Origin: GCA-002793235 sp965267355
GTDB lineage: Bacteria > Bacteroidota > Bacteroidia > Flavobacteriales_E > Vicingaceae
Length of the DNA: 64,000 nucleotides
Assembly: GCA_965267355.1 (NCBI GenBank)
Contig: OZ253956.1
Span: forward strand, 992,001-1,056,000
Direction of reading: 5' to 3'
Each line of letters opens with the position of its first letter. Position 1 is the stretch's first letter. Below the pieces are notes generated by a model. It did no database searches. It was not told where the DNA came from and saw only the letters and a list, made by a program, of their open reading frames with translations. This document shows positions 43,688 through 52,782 of this stretch, piece after piece. The position numbers were made by a program, and so were the translations under genes.

Positions 43688-45478
43688 ATGAAAACGTTAA
43701 AAGTATTGGCAGCAACATTAATGGTAAGTGCATTTATTGCTCCTAATGTTAATGCTCAAAAGTTAGCTGAAGAAAAAACGGTAGAGTTAACAGGAAAATC
43801 AAAAAGAAAAGGATACCTGGGAAATGTTGTGGTAGATGATACCAAGCAGCAGTTTGATATGGTGTTTGTAACTAAAGACGCTAAGAAAAAAGTGAAATAT
43901 GAAGTGTATCAGTTTGATTACAACTTTAACTTGATTAACAACTTTGAGGATGAGCAAAGAAAACCAAAAGCTAAGCGCTCAAAAAACAAGGTTTATAAAG
44001 GTGATTTTTGGCAAGTTACAGGTGTAACAGCTAAACCTAATATGACTGGAAAATTAGTGTTGCGTAAAACGGTATCTACCTATCAGTGGAACTGGTGGAA
44101 AGGGGGGTATGAAACAACAACTCAATTATTGGATAAAGAAAAACCAAAAGAATTAGGTTCTGATGGTGGAGATAAGAAAAGAAAATTGTACTATACAGCT
44201 CATCGAGACCTTTCTGATAAAGGAGAGTTATTAGTTTGTGCTTTAGTGAATAAAGGCATCATGAAAATGGCAAAAGATGGTAACAGAGAGTACCTTTTAA
44301 TGCACATTAACCACGATTTAGATATCGTTAAAAAAACACCAATGACTTTTGAACATCCACAATCATTATTGTTTTCTAAAGAATTAGTGGATAGAGATGA
44401 ATGGATAATGATTTTTGCTCCATTTGGTGGTCAAGGGTATAAAAAAATCGCAGACCCGGTAACTACTAATTTAACTTTTGTGAGAGTTGCAGGAGATGGT
44501 ACCATTAAAGAACGTTATAACTTTAATTCTAAGTGTAACCAGTGGGGTATTTTTGATGCTTACGCCATAGGAGAAGATATTTACCTATATGGTGCTGGTA
44601 AAATTGATAAGCCTGAGAAAAAGTATGCAGAGGCTCCGTTTACAATGACTAATGATGCTTTCCCGGGACAAGGAAGTCCGGAGCAAAGAATGAACACGCT
44701 AGAAAGTCAAAAGTTTTCACACTTACAAATTGCTAAGTTATCTAATGGTAAAGCGGAGTTTGTTTCAGCAGTATCAATAGAAGATATTAATGCTAAAGGA
44801 GTAAAGCCAGCTAACCAGAAAAAATTAAAAGAATTTGATGGTAAAAAATTCATCTTAAATGGTGTTAATCTTACTTCAAACGGTGATTTGTTTATTAGTG
44901 GACAAGATTTTAAATATGATGCTGTTGGAGAAGTGAAAGGGAGAGTTTATAAAGATTTATTAATGTTCCACTTTGATAAAGACGGAAACTTTAAAAAGTA
45001 TTATGGTGTGGAGAACACAGCTAAATCTAAAGGTTTGTTAGGTGGAGCAGGAGGAGCGAAATCTTTCCCATCAGAGTTCTCAATTTTTGAGAGTCCAACA
45101 AACCCGAATGAAGTATTCTGGAATGTATTTTTAGTACAAGATATTGATGTAGATTGTTCTTCAGAAACAAGTACTAATTACATTGCAGGTACTCAAACAA
45201 CTACTACAACATGTGTTTATACACCTTTATATCAGGGTAAAATGGGTAAAATTGATGCAGGAGCAGGTTCTATCTCAGATTTTAACACTTTTGGAGGAGA
45301 TGATTTCTACTTGTACATTGATTTAGGAGAAGATAAAGGGAAAGATTTACCTTACTTCAGCATCAACGGTGGTAAACAAATTGTTTACTGTGCAAGAAAG
45401 CGTAAAGGAGGGATTAAAGGAAACGAAAGATGGGGGAATGAATTATGGTTCGGGAAGTTTGACCCTTTAAAACAATAA
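43688..45478 (+). CDS. Exported protein of unknown function
   Basis: A 596-residue protein starting MKTLKVLAATLMVSAFIAPN with cleavage after VNAQ. The earlier ATG at 43634 would bury the signal peptide and lie in the structured leader, so I use 43688. The body is rich in Lys, Gly and aromatic residues with repeated blade-like stretches (KKVKYEVYQFDYNFNLINNF, ITHLQIAKLSNGKAEFVSAV type), which may form a propeller. No sorting domain, catalytic motif or known family is recognised. Between a PorP/SprF gene and an OmpA gene it may be an accessory of the surface system. A strong hairpin terminator follows. Confidence 0.75.
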   Translation: MKTLKVLAATLMVSAFIAPNVNAQKLAEEKTVELTGKSKRKGYLGNVVVDDTKQQFDMVFVTKDAKKKVKYEVYQFDYNFNLINNFEDEQRKPKAKRSKNKVYKGDFWQVTGVTAKPNMTGKLVLRKTVSTYQWNWWKGGYETTTQLLDKEKPKELGSDGGDKKRKLYYTAHRDLSDKGELLVCALVNKGIMKMAKDGNREYLLMHINHDLDIVKKTPMTFEHPQSLLFSKELVDRDEWIMIFAPFGGQGYKKIADPVTTNLTFVRVAGDGTIKERYNFNSKCNQWGIFDAYAIGEDIYLYGAGKIDKPEKKYAEAPFTMTNDAFPGQGSPEQRMNTLESQKFSHLQIAKLSNGKAEFVSAVSIEDINAKGVKPANQKKLKEFDGKKFILNGVNLTSNGDLFISGQDFKYDAVGEVKGRVYKDLLMFHFDKDGNFKKYYGVENTAKSKGLLGGAGGAKSFPSEFSIFESPTNPNEVFWNVFLVQDIDVDCSSETSTNYIAGTQTTTTTCVYTPLYQGKMGKIDAGAGSISDFNTFGGDDFYLYIDLGEDKGKDLPYFSINGGKQIVYCARKRKGGIKGNERWGNELWFGKFDPLKQ

Positions 45479-45495
45479 ATAAGTTTAGTTAGTGC

Positions 45496-45526
45496 AAAGC
45501 CCCGAGCAATTTTTCGGGGCTTTTTT
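45496..45526 (+). terminator. Strong intrinsic terminator inside the gene cluster
   Basis: AAAGCCCCGA (45496-45505) pairs with TCGGGGCTTT (45514-45523), followed by T. Only 13 bases remain before the ATG of the OmpA gene, too few for another promoter, so the next gene probably depends on read-through. Confidence 0.85.
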
Positions 45527-45539
45527 AAACCCTTAAACC

Positions 45540-47075
45540 ATGAAAAAAATTGTTTTAAGTCTTTCAACCTTGTTTGTTTCAACTGTTTTAGTTGCACAAA
45601 ATATAGAAGCAATTCAATTTGATGCTGAACCAGAAAACATGGGGGAAATGGTAAACTCACCTTTTAGTGATTTATCACCTCACATTACACCAGATGGAAA
45701 GACACTATTTATATCACGATATCCAGATAATAATAATGGTAAAAACAACATTTGGGTATCATACAAAAAACCTGATGACACTTGGACCAAAGCAGCCAAT
45801 GTTGGTACGCCACTAAATGTCCAGGGAGCCTCAACATCAGTTCAATCTATTACGCCAGACGGCAACACTATTTTGTTATCTAACATTTATCAGTATTTTG
45901 ATGGTTCAGTAACTGGTGGAGGATGTTCAATAAGCTCTCGTCAAAGAGGAGGTTGGGCATTTCCAAGGCATCAACAAATAGAAAAATTTGAAAACAAAAA
46001 TCAGTATGTAAACTATTGCCTGGCAAATAGTGGTAAATATTTGATTATGGCAATTGAGAAAAAGAAAGGTTATGGAGAAAAAGACCTTTGGGTTTCTTTT
46101 CCTGAGGGAAATAATGAATGGGGAAAGCCGGTTAACCTGGGAGAAGTCGTTAACACTAAACAAGGAGAATTCGCTCCTTTTCTTGCTGCTGATGATAAAA
46201 CATTATACTTTGCTTCTTCAGGTCATGGAGGATATGGTGATGCAGATATTTGGATGACTAAGCGACTAGATGATACCTGGACAAACTGGTCTAAACCAGT
46301 TAATATGGGAGATAAAATAAACACAGATGGTTTTGATGCTTATTTTAGTATCGATGCAGCAGGAGAATATGCTTATTTTTCATCAGATAAAAGTGGTTAC
46401 GGTAAGAGTGATATTTTTAGAATTAAAATGCCTGAAGCAGCCAAACCAGATCCAGTAGTGTTGGTTTATGGGAAAGTATTCGATAAAAAAACCAACCAAC
46501 CAATAAAAGCAAACATAGTTTACGAAATGTTACCTTCAGGTGTAGAAGCAGGAACAGCATCAACTAGTCCAGAGGATGATGTATATAAGATTGTATTGCC
46601 TTATGGTAAGGTGTATGGTTTTATGGCAACAGCTAACAAATATTATTCTATTACAGAAAACTTGGATTTAACAAACTTAAAAGAGTATCAAGAAATAGAA
46701 AGAAACTTATACTTAGCGCCAATCGAGAAGGAGCAAGCTATTCGTTTAAACAATATCTTTTTTGAGTTTGGAAAAGCTACACTTAAAGAAGAATCTTATC
46801 CAGAGTTAAAAAGGTTAATTAAGCTACTAAATGATAATCCAGCAATTAACATTGAGCTAGCTGGTCATACTGACAATGTAGGTTCTGATGCTGATAACTT
46901 AACCTTATCTCAAAACAGGGCGGATGCGGTAGTAAAATACTTAACAGATAATGGTATTAAAGCCAATCGTTTAACTGCAAAAGGATATGGAGAAACAGTG
47001 CCTGTTGCAACTAATGATACCGATGAAGGAAGACAGTTAAACAGACGTGTAGCATTTACTGTTAAAAACATGTAA
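45540..47075 (+). CDS. OmpA-family protein with PD40 propeller
   Basis: A 511-residue exported protein (signal ending VLVAQ). PD40 blades span about residues 25-305 (GKTLFISRYPDNNNGKNNIW, KTLYFASSGHGGYGDADIWM, YAYFSSDKSGYGKSDIFRIK). A carboxypeptidase-regulatory-like segment (about 315-395) follows, then the OmpA domain (about 405-511: NNIFFEFGKATLKEESYPEL, ELAGHTDNVGSDADNLTLSQ). Unlike the protein at 23005-25074 it has no TPR region. It probably tethers the outer-membrane T9SS partner complex to peptidoglycan. Expression may be limited by the terminator just upstream. Confidence 0.93.
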   Translation: MKKIVLSLSTLFVSTVLVAQNIEAIQFDAEPENMGEMVNSPFSDLSPHITPDGKTLFISRYPDNNNGKNNIWVSYKKPDDTWTKAANVGTPLNVQGASTSVQSITPDGNTILLSNIYQYFDGSVTGGGCSISSRQRGGWAFPRHQQIEKFENKNQYVNYCLANSGKYLIMAIEKKKGYGEKDLWVSFPEGNNEWGKPVNLGEVVNTKQGEFAPFLAADDKTLYFASSGHGGYGDADIWMTKRLDDTWTNWSKPVNMGDKINTDGFDAYFSIDAAGEYAYFSSDKSGYGKSDIFRIKMPEAAKPDPVVLVYGKVFDKKTNQPIKANIVYEMLPSGVEAGTASTSPEDDVYKIVLPYGKVYGFMATANKYYSITENLDLTNLKEYQEIERNLYLAPIEKEQAIRLNNIFFEFGKATLKEESYPELKRLIKLLNDNPAINIELAGHTDNVGSDADNLTLSQNRADAVVKYLTDNGIKANRLTAKGYGETVPVATNDTDEGRQLNRRVAFTVKNM

Positions 47076-47099
47076 ATAGATTTCATAATTTAGTTTTGT

Positions 47100-47127
47100 A
47101 TCCCTTTCGCTTAGCGGAGGGGATTTT
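47100..47127 (+). terminator. Intrinsic terminator after the OmpA gene
   Basis: Arms 47100-47110 and 47114-47124 pair over 11 positions (two G-U) around a TTA loop, followed by T-rich sequence. Confidence 0.7.
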
Positions 47128-47128
47128 C

Positions 47129-47136
47129 TATTTTTG
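47129..47136 (+). promoter_or_regulatory. -7 promoter box of purD
   Basis: TATTTTTG matches TAnnTTTG, 19 bases before the ATG of purD and directly after the terminator. Confidence 0.5.
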
Positions 47137-47155
47137 CTCTCTAAATAATTAGCAC

Positions 47156-48436
47156 ATGAATGTATTGGTAATAGGCTCAGGAGGAAGAGAGCACGCACTA
47201 GCTTGGAAAATAGCACAAAGCCCTAAATTAACAAAACTGTATATAGCACCTGGTAATGCAGGAACAGCTGAGGTGGGAACAAATGTTGATTTAGTTGTGA
47301 ACGATTTTGAAGGGATTAAAGATTTTGTGTTAAGTAACAATGTAAATATGGTTGTGGTTGGACCAGAAGATCCATTGGTAAATGGCATACATGATTACTT
47401 TTTAGCTGATGATGAGCTTAAAAATATACCTGTAATTGGACCAAAAAAGGATGGAGCTGAATTGGAAGGAAGTAAAGAATTTTCTAAGAAATTTATGCAA
47501 AAACATGGTGTGCCAACAGCTGCTTACCAAAGTTTTACGGCTGATAATTTATCAGAAGGATATGCTTTTTTAGAAACCTTACAGCCACCATACGTGTTAA
47601 AGGCGGATGGTTTAGCGGCAGGTAAAGGAGTATTGATTTTAGATAATTTAGAAGAAGCTAAAACAGAGCTCAAAAATATGGTAGCCGATGCGAAGTTTGG
47701 AGCTGCCTCTGCAACAGTAGTTATTGAAGAATTTTTAAAAGGAATTGAGTTATCTGTTTTTGTATTAACTGATGGTGAGAACTACAAAATATTACCATCA
47801 GCTAAAGATTACAAAAGAATTGGTGAAGGAGATACAGGTTTAAATACAGGTGGTATGGGGGCTATTTCTCCAGTGCCATTTGCAGATGAGGCTTTTTTAA
47901 ATAAAGTGGAAGAGCAAATAGTTAAGCCTACTATTGTTGGCTTAAAAGCAGATAGAATAGATTACAAAGGATTTATATTTATTGGGTTAATGAATGATAA
48001 TGGGAATCCAAGTGTGGTGGAGTACAATGTACGCATGGGCGATCCAGAAACCGAAGTAGTAATACCACGAATTAAATCAGATTTGTTGGATTTATTTGAG
48101 GGTGTAGCCAATCGAACTTTAGGAGAAAAAACCTTTGAAGTAGATAAAAGAACAGCCACAACAGTAATGTTGGTCAGTGGGGGATATCCTGAAGCTTACG
48201 AAAAAGGGAAAGTAATGACAGGTTTTGATGCTATTGAGAATTCTATTCCTTTTCATGCAGGAACTAAACAAGATGGAGACGATATTGTTACCAGCGGAGG
48301 ACGTGTATTAGCATTAACCTCTTATGGGAATGATATTAAAGACGCTTTAACCCATTCTTTTGCCAATGCAGAGAAAGTGAATTTTGATAAAAAATACTAC
48401 CGAACCGATATAGGATTTGATTTAGTGCAAAAATAG
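47156..48436 (+). CDS. purD: Phosphoribosylamine--glycine ligase (GAR synthetase)
   Basis: ATP-grasp enzyme of the second step of purine synthesis. It starts with the classical MNVLVIGSGGREHALAWKIA. Further motifs are LYIAPGNAGT, VVGPEDPLVNGI, PPYVLKADGLAAGKGV (ATP-grasp), VVIEEFLKGIELSVFVL, GLNTGGMGAISPVP and YNVRMGDPETEVV. At 426 residues it is full length. It has its own promoter after the OmpA terminator. A tiny lipoprotein gene follows after 3 bases. Confidence 0.97.
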   Translation: MNVLVIGSGGREHALAWKIAQSPKLTKLYIAPGNAGTAEVGTNVDLVVNDFEGIKDFVLSNNVNMVVVGPEDPLVNGIHDYFLADDELKNIPVIGPKKDGAELEGSKEFSKKFMQKHGVPTAAYQSFTADNLSEGYAFLETLQPPYVLKADGLAAGKGVLILDNLEEAKTELKNMVADAKFGAASATVVIEEFLKGIELSVFVLTDGENYKILPSAKDYKRIGEGDTGLNTGGMGAISPVPFADEAFLNKVEEQIVKPTIVGLKADRIDYKGFIFIGLMNDNGNPSVVEYNVRMGDPETEVVIPRIKSDLLDLFEGVANRTLGEKTFEVDKRTATTVMLVSGGYPEAYEKGKVMTGFDAIENSIPFHAGTKQDGDDIVTSGGRVLALTSYGNDIKDALTHSFANAEKVNFDKKYYRTDIGFDLVQK

Positions 48437-48439
48437 TTT

Positions 48440-48664
48440 ATGAAACAAGTAGTGATTTTCCTTTTTTTATCAGTTTTTCTGTTTTCATGCAGTAAAAGTG
48501 ATAGTTGCTGGTGTAACGCTGGTGATGGAGAATATGAGTATTTATCTAGTTCTAATAATGTAGATGGAAATACTCAATTTGGTGATTTAGAAGATGAATG
48601 TGAGCTAGAAAAAAGACGACTACAAGAAAATGTGAGCAATGATAGCTATTGTGAAATGAGATAA
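48440..48664 (+). CDS. Small cysteine-rich predicted lipoprotein
   Basis: A 74-residue protein with a lipoprotein signal ending FLFSCSKSD. The mature part of about 57 residues is acidic with further cysteines (DSCWCNAGDGEYEYL, EDECELEK, DSYCEMR) that could form disulfides. It starts 3 bases after purD and probably rides on that transcript. It converges with the next gene without a gap. Family unknown. Confidence 0.65.
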   Translation: MKQVVIFLFLSVFLFSCSKSDSCWCNAGDGEYEYLSSSNNVDGNTQFGDLEDECELEKRRLQENVSNDSYCEMR

Positions 48665-48988
48665 CTACCCAATAATCTTTTTAATCATCATAAATTCATT
48701 GCGCTCTAATGTGCTAAATACTTTGTCAGCTATAAATACCTCTTCCATATCGGCATATATTTTTTTCTTGGACGCATCATCAGCAAAAAAAGTTTCTTGA
48801 AAAGATGTAATGAATTCTATTCTTTGATAGTCGTTTTTCTCCTCAAACAATTCGTGAGCTTTTTCAACTGCTTCTGCTCCAACCTTTTGTTCTATTAATG
48901 TTAGCTCTTTTTTGCTTTCATCAAAATCAGCATTGGCAGCATACAACAACACAAAACCTAAAAATTCATTATAATTTAAGTTATCCAT
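48665..48988 (-). CDS. TerB-like helical protein
   Basis: A 107-residue, acidic, all-helical protein with no signal peptide. NEFLGFVLLYAANADFDESK, the acidic pair patterns and LERNEFMMIKKIIG recall the TerB/DjlA-like metal-binding fold, as in small Bacteroidota TerB-like proteins. The similarity is by eye and weak. Function unknown. Confidence 0.55.
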   Translation of the reverse strand: MDNLNYNEFLGFVLLYAANADFDESKKELTLIEQKVGAEAVEKAHELFEEKNDYQRIEFITSFQETFFADDASKKKIYADMEEVFIADKVFSTLERNEFMMIKKIIG

Positions 48989-49064
48989 ATCAAAAAGTAT
49001 TTGACGTTAAAAGTAGCGATTAAAACCAATATATTTTTATTATTTTAGTTGCACAATTGGATTT

Positions 49065-49934
49065 ATGAAACCCACTTACGAAGAGTTACAGGCAGAAAAT
49101 AAAAAACTTAAAGAGCGTTTAATCAGCACTATGCGTGAGTTAACTCAACGTAATGAGCAATTGCTAGAACAGCAAAAAGAAATAGAAGATAGTATTTCTT
49201 ATGCGGAGAGAATTCAGGCAGCTATTATGCCACCTAAAGCAATGATTAAAACGGCACTTCCTAAAAGTTTCATTCTTTATTTGCCAAGAGATATTGTTAG
49301 CGGTGATTTTTATTTTATTGAGGATACTGGCGATGAAGTGGTATTTGCTGCAGTAGATTGTACTGGACATGGAATTCCAGGCGCATTAATGTCAGTTGTT
49401 GGGTTTAATTACTTACATCAGGCAGTTACTGAACACCATTTAACGCAGCCTTCCAAAATCTTACAATTTTTAGATGTAGGAGTAAATGAAAGATTACGCC
49501 AAACAGATGGGCAAAGTGGGGTAAATGATGGTATGGATTTAGGGCTTTGTTCGTTAAACAAGAAAACTAAATTGTTACAATACTCAGGAGCTTACAATCC
49601 AGTTTATATTATTAGTGATGGGGAGTTAAAAGAGATAAAAGCAGATAAATTTCCTATTGGGGTAAACCCAGGTGGTTTGCCAGATGATTACAACAACCAC
49701 GAAGTACAACTAAAAGAAGGAGACTGTGTTTACTTATTTTCTGATGGGTATGCCGATCAGTTTGGAGGGCCAAAAGGGAAAAAGTTCATGTATAAAAGGC
49801 TCAGGGAAAAATTGTTAGAAGTAAACAAATTACCTATGCCTCACCAAAAAGAAATTTTACTCAATACTTTTAATCAATGGAAAGGAGACGAAGACCAGAT
49901 TGATGATGTTTTATTGATGGGAGTTAGGATTTAG
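49065..49934 (+). CDS. SpoIIE/RsbU-type PP2C serine/threonine phosphatase
   Basis: A 289-residue cytosolic phosphatase. Residues 1-45 are a coiled coil (TYEELQAENKKLKERLISTM). The catalytic domain shows DIVSGDFYFIED, VDCTGHGIPGALMSVVGFN, GDCVYLFSDGYADQFGG and the final QIDDVLLMGVRI with the metal-binding aspartates. These enzymes usually dephosphorylate anti-sigma antagonists or other signalling proteins, but no such gene is adjacent here. It lacks the large sensor and TPR parts that many Bacteroidota relatives have. The next gene, for a membrane protein, starts 2 bases later and may provide the missing sensor. Confidence 0.92.
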   Translation: MKPTYEELQAENKKLKERLISTMRELTQRNEQLLEQQKEIEDSISYAERIQAAIMPPKAMIKTALPKSFILYLPRDIVSGDFYFIEDTGDEVVFAAVDCTGHGIPGALMSVVGFNYLHQAVTEHHLTQPSKILQFLDVGVNERLRQTDGQSGVNDGMDLGLCSLNKKTKLLQYSGAYNPVYIISDGELKEIKADKFPIGVNPGGLPDDYNNHEVQLKEGDCVYLFSDGYADQFGGPKGKKFMYKRLREKLLEVNKLPMPHQKEILLNTFNQWKGDEDQIDDVLLMGVRI

Positions 49935-49936
49935 AG

Positions 49937-51169
49937 ATGGAAAAAAGACAAATACCTGATTGGCTTAAAAACTTACAGGAAAATTCTTGGGAATTAGAGC
50001 TTTTAATTTCTGGTGGTGCAATTTTCTCATTGTTTCAAATTTCAGATTATTACCTTGATGCTTTTGGAGTTCTAAGAACGATGGTGTTAATACCAGGAGC
50101 TAACATTCTATTGATGATAGGTATGATAGCTATTAAGGTGCTCACTATAGGCTTTGTCATTCATCTAATTTTAAGGGCGTACTGGCTTGCGTTAGTTTGT
50201 ATAAACTATGTATATCCAAGCGGAGTAATTAAGGATAAAATCAAATGGAAAAAACCGTTTAAAGTTAAAACAGATGATAATTCAGATTTAGAAGAACACA
50301 TTACTAAGGTTGATAAACAGTGTGGAACAGTAATATTTATGTCAATTATTTCGGTGTTTTCTATTCTTGGTTTTTGCTTAATATTTATGAGTTTGATTGC
50401 TGTTATGAGCTTTATAGAAAATTCTGCAGCTAATAATATTGCTGAAATTGTTTTTTCAGTTATTTTTCTATTGATTCCTGTTTACATCCTCGATTTTTTA
50501 ACTTTTGGGTCATTGAGAAAAATTCCATTCTTTTCTTACCTCATTTTTCCAATTTTTAGGGTGTATGATATTATTAGTTTTAGAAGATATTATCAACAAC
50601 CATTATGGTTGTTTAACACTAATGTTAAAAAACTCAAATTCTTTTTTTCAGCATTATTGTTTTCGGCTTTAGCTATAACTTTAGCTTACTTATCAGTTTA
50701 TAAAACCATGCATTGGCCTAATTTATTTGACCAACGAGAATATAGGTGGCAAATGGCAGATAATGATTACATGTCTTATAGTGCTTATATGGACGAATGG
50801 CCTGAAGACAAATCTTATCGAATAGGAATAAATTCTAAAGTTCAATCATTAAATTATATGGAGCTATTTGTAGCTTATGAAAGACATTATGACAATTTGA
50901 TTGTACTAACTTCAAAAACAGATTCATTGAGAAGTTTTGATAAAATGTTGTCGGTAAAAATTGACAACAATGTTTATTCTAATCTAGAATGGTTTCCATC
51001 AAGTAAGCCAGATAATACTATAGGAGTAACTACATTTGTACCTCTCGATTCTTTACCAAATGGCATGCATACATTAACTGTATGGACTAAGTTAAAATAT
51101 GAGAACACATATCAGGAGAATGAAGTAGGTGGCTATCAAGTGCGAATTCCATTTATGGTAGATAGATAA
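49937..51169 (+). CDS. Integral membrane protein of unknown function
   Basis: A 410-residue protein. It begins cytosolic (EKRQIPDWLKNLQENSWELE), has about five membrane segments (about 28-45, 50-85, 130-160, 170-190, 230-255), and a C-terminal domain of about 155 residues that is probably outside the inner membrane (RWQMADNDYMSYSAYMDEWP). I do not recognise the family. It lies 2 bases after the PP2C gene and is followed closely by dgkA, so the three are likely one operon. It may regulate or sense for the phosphatase; this is inference from position only. Confidence 0.7.
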   Translation: MEKRQIPDWLKNLQENSWELELLISGGAIFSLFQISDYYLDAFGVLRTMVLIPGANILLMIGMIAIKVLTIGFVIHLILRAYWLALVCINYVYPSGVIKDKIKWKKPFKVKTDDNSDLEEHITKVDKQCGTVIFMSIISVFSILGFCLIFMSLIAVMSFIENSAANNIAEIVFSVIFLLIPVYILDFLTFGSLRKIPFFSYLIFPIFRVYDIISFRRYYQQPLWLFNTNVKKLKFFFSALLFSALAITLAYLSVYKTMHWPNLFDQREYRWQMADNDYMSYSAYMDEWPEDKSYRIGINSKVQSLNYMELFVAYERHYDNLIVLTSKTDSLRSFDKMLSVKIDNNVYSNLEWFPSSKPDNTIGVTTFVPLDSLPNGMHTLTVWTKLKYENTYQENEVGGYQVRIPFMVDR

Positions 51170-51176
51170 TTTGTAC

Positions 51177-51527
51177 ATGAAAAAATTCATCGTAGCATTA
51201 AATGGTATTTATCAAGCTTTCAAAAGCGAGTTCAGTTTAAAATTTCAGTTAGTTGTTGCCATTATTGTAGTATTTGCTGGGGTTTATTTTAATCTCTGTA
51301 AAGTAGAAAGGATACTAATTACTCTTTGTATAGCTGGTGTACTTTCAGCCGAATTATTTAATACAGCTATTGAAAAATTGTGCGATAAAGTTGAGCCGAA
51401 TTATGATGAAAAGATTGGTTTAATTAAAGATGTTGCTGCTGGAGCAGTTTTGGTAACAAGTATAGCTTCAGCTATAATAGGAGCAATTATTTTTCTGCCT
51501 AAGCTTAGTTGTTTAGGTGTCTTTTAG
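51177..51527 (+). CDS. dgkA: Diacylglycerol kinase family protein (DgkA-like)
   Basis: A 116-residue integral membrane kinase with the DgkA pattern: an N-terminal amphipathic stretch (ALNGIYQAFKSEFSLKFQLV), three membrane helices and the active-site segment LSAELFNTAIEKLCDKVEPN with KIGLIKDVAAGAVL. It phosphorylates diacylglycerol or undecaprenol to recycle lipids. A TTG two codons upstream is possible, but ATG at 51177 is preferred. Its end overlaps the convergent FtsX-family gene by 23 bases. Confidence 0.92.
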   Translation: MKKFIVALNGIYQAFKSEFSLKFQLVVAIIVVFAGVYFNLCKVERILITLCIAGVLSAELFNTAIEKLCDKVEPNYDEKIGLIKDVAAGAVLVTSIASAIIGAIIFLPKLSCLGVF

Positions 51528-52719
51528 TCAACACCCTTACTGGATACCACGAAGCCAATAAACCTATAAATACCACAATAATTCCTACATATATAAAGTC
51601 AATTGCTTGCATTTCAATGGGGTAAGCCTCTACCACTCCACCTTCTAATTTTAAAAGCGAAAAATGCAGTTGTAGCCAACAAACCAAAGCTCCCAAACTC
51701 ATTCCTATAAATGCCCCCAAAAAGTTAATGAGCATTCCTTCGGTAAAAAATATTTTACGAATCACAGCATTGTTTGCTCCCATGGTTTTTAATATCCAAA
51801 CATCTTTTTTCTTGTCGATAATTAACATGGTTAAAGAGCCTATAATGTTAAATGATGCAATTACTAAAATGAAGGATAGAATTAAAAAAGTAATCCACTT
51901 TTCAGTTTTATTGGTTTTAAAAATAAGTTCGTTCAGTTCGTATCGAGTTTGTACTTTGTAATTCTCCCCAACTATCTCTTGCACTTTGTTTTTTACACCC
52001 TCCCAATTGGCATTTTTGGTTAAACCCAACTCTACAGAAGATAGCTGGTTTTTGTGTTTTAACAAACTTTGTACAAAGGCTAAACTTGAAACTACATACT
52101 TGGTATCAAAATCAGGGTTGACAGAAAATATGCCTTTAGCATTTATCATTTTTCGGTTAAATTCAGAATCTGGAGTTAACCCTTTTTTGGTTCCTCTTTT
52201 TGGAACAATAATGCTCAATTGATAAGGAATATTAGTAGAAATGTATAGAGCCAGTTTGTCGGCAATACCCCAGCCAAGTAATAAATAATTATCATCCTCT
52301 GGAGTTGGCTTAAAAGTTCCTTCAATTAGTAAGGAATCCATGCCTGTCATATCAAAAAAATCGGGTTGGACACCTTTAATGGTAGCAACGGTTTGCTTGT
52401 CATCATACTTCACCAAAGCAACTTCTTCCAGGGCTTCATTGTAAAATTGAACTTCGGAAAGTTGTTTTATTTTTTCTTTCGGAAAATCTTCAGCGTTGAA
52501 AGTTTTTCCTTCAACCAAAGTAATTTTTAAATCAGGGTCAAAAGAGGCATATAAATCTTCAACTAAACTCTGTAACCCATTAAATGCAGATAAAACAATA
52601 ATCAATGCTGCAGTTCCAATGGTAATTCCAATTACAGAAATCCAAGAAATGATATTGATAGCATTATGCGATTTCTTAGAAACCAAATAACGTTTAGCTA
52701 TGTAAAATGGAAAATTCAA
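51505..52719 (-). CDS. ABC transporter permease, FtsX/LolC-E type
   Basis: A 404-residue inner-membrane protein with four transmembrane helices: one near residues 20-45 (WISVIGITIGTAALIIVLSA), then a large periplasmic domain, and three at about 270-400. The N-terminal FYIAKRYLVSKKSHNAINII matches lipoprotein-releasing permeases. It probably helps move lipoproteins to the outer membrane; the ATPase is not adjacent. The start codon appears to be TTG at 52719. It follows rbfA by 63 bases on the same strand, so the two may be co-transcribed. Confidence 0.9.
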   Translation of the reverse strand: MNFPFYIAKRYLVSKKSHNAINIISWISVIGITIGTAALIIVLSAFNGLQSLVEDLYASFDPDLKITLVEGKTFNAEDFPKEKIKQLSEVQFYNEALEEVALVKYDDKQTVATIKGVQPDFFDMTGMDSLLIEGTFKPTPEDDNYLLLGWGIADKLALYISTNIPYQLSIIVPKRGTKKGLTPDSEFNRKMINAKGIFSVNPDFDTKYVVSSLAFVQSLLKHKNQLSSVELGLTKNANWEGVKNKVQEIVGENYKVQTRYELNELIFKTNKTEKWITFLILSFILVIASFNIIGSLTMLIIDKKKDVWILKTMGANNAVIRKIFFTEGMLINFLGAFIGMSLGALVCWLQLHFSLLKLEGGVVEAYPIEMQAIDFIYVGIIVVFIGLLASWYPVRVLTKRHLNN

Positions 52720-52782
52720 TGTTTCGTGTTTGGTATTTGGTGTTTTGTTGTAAACTAGGATATTCTAAACACCAAAAACAAT

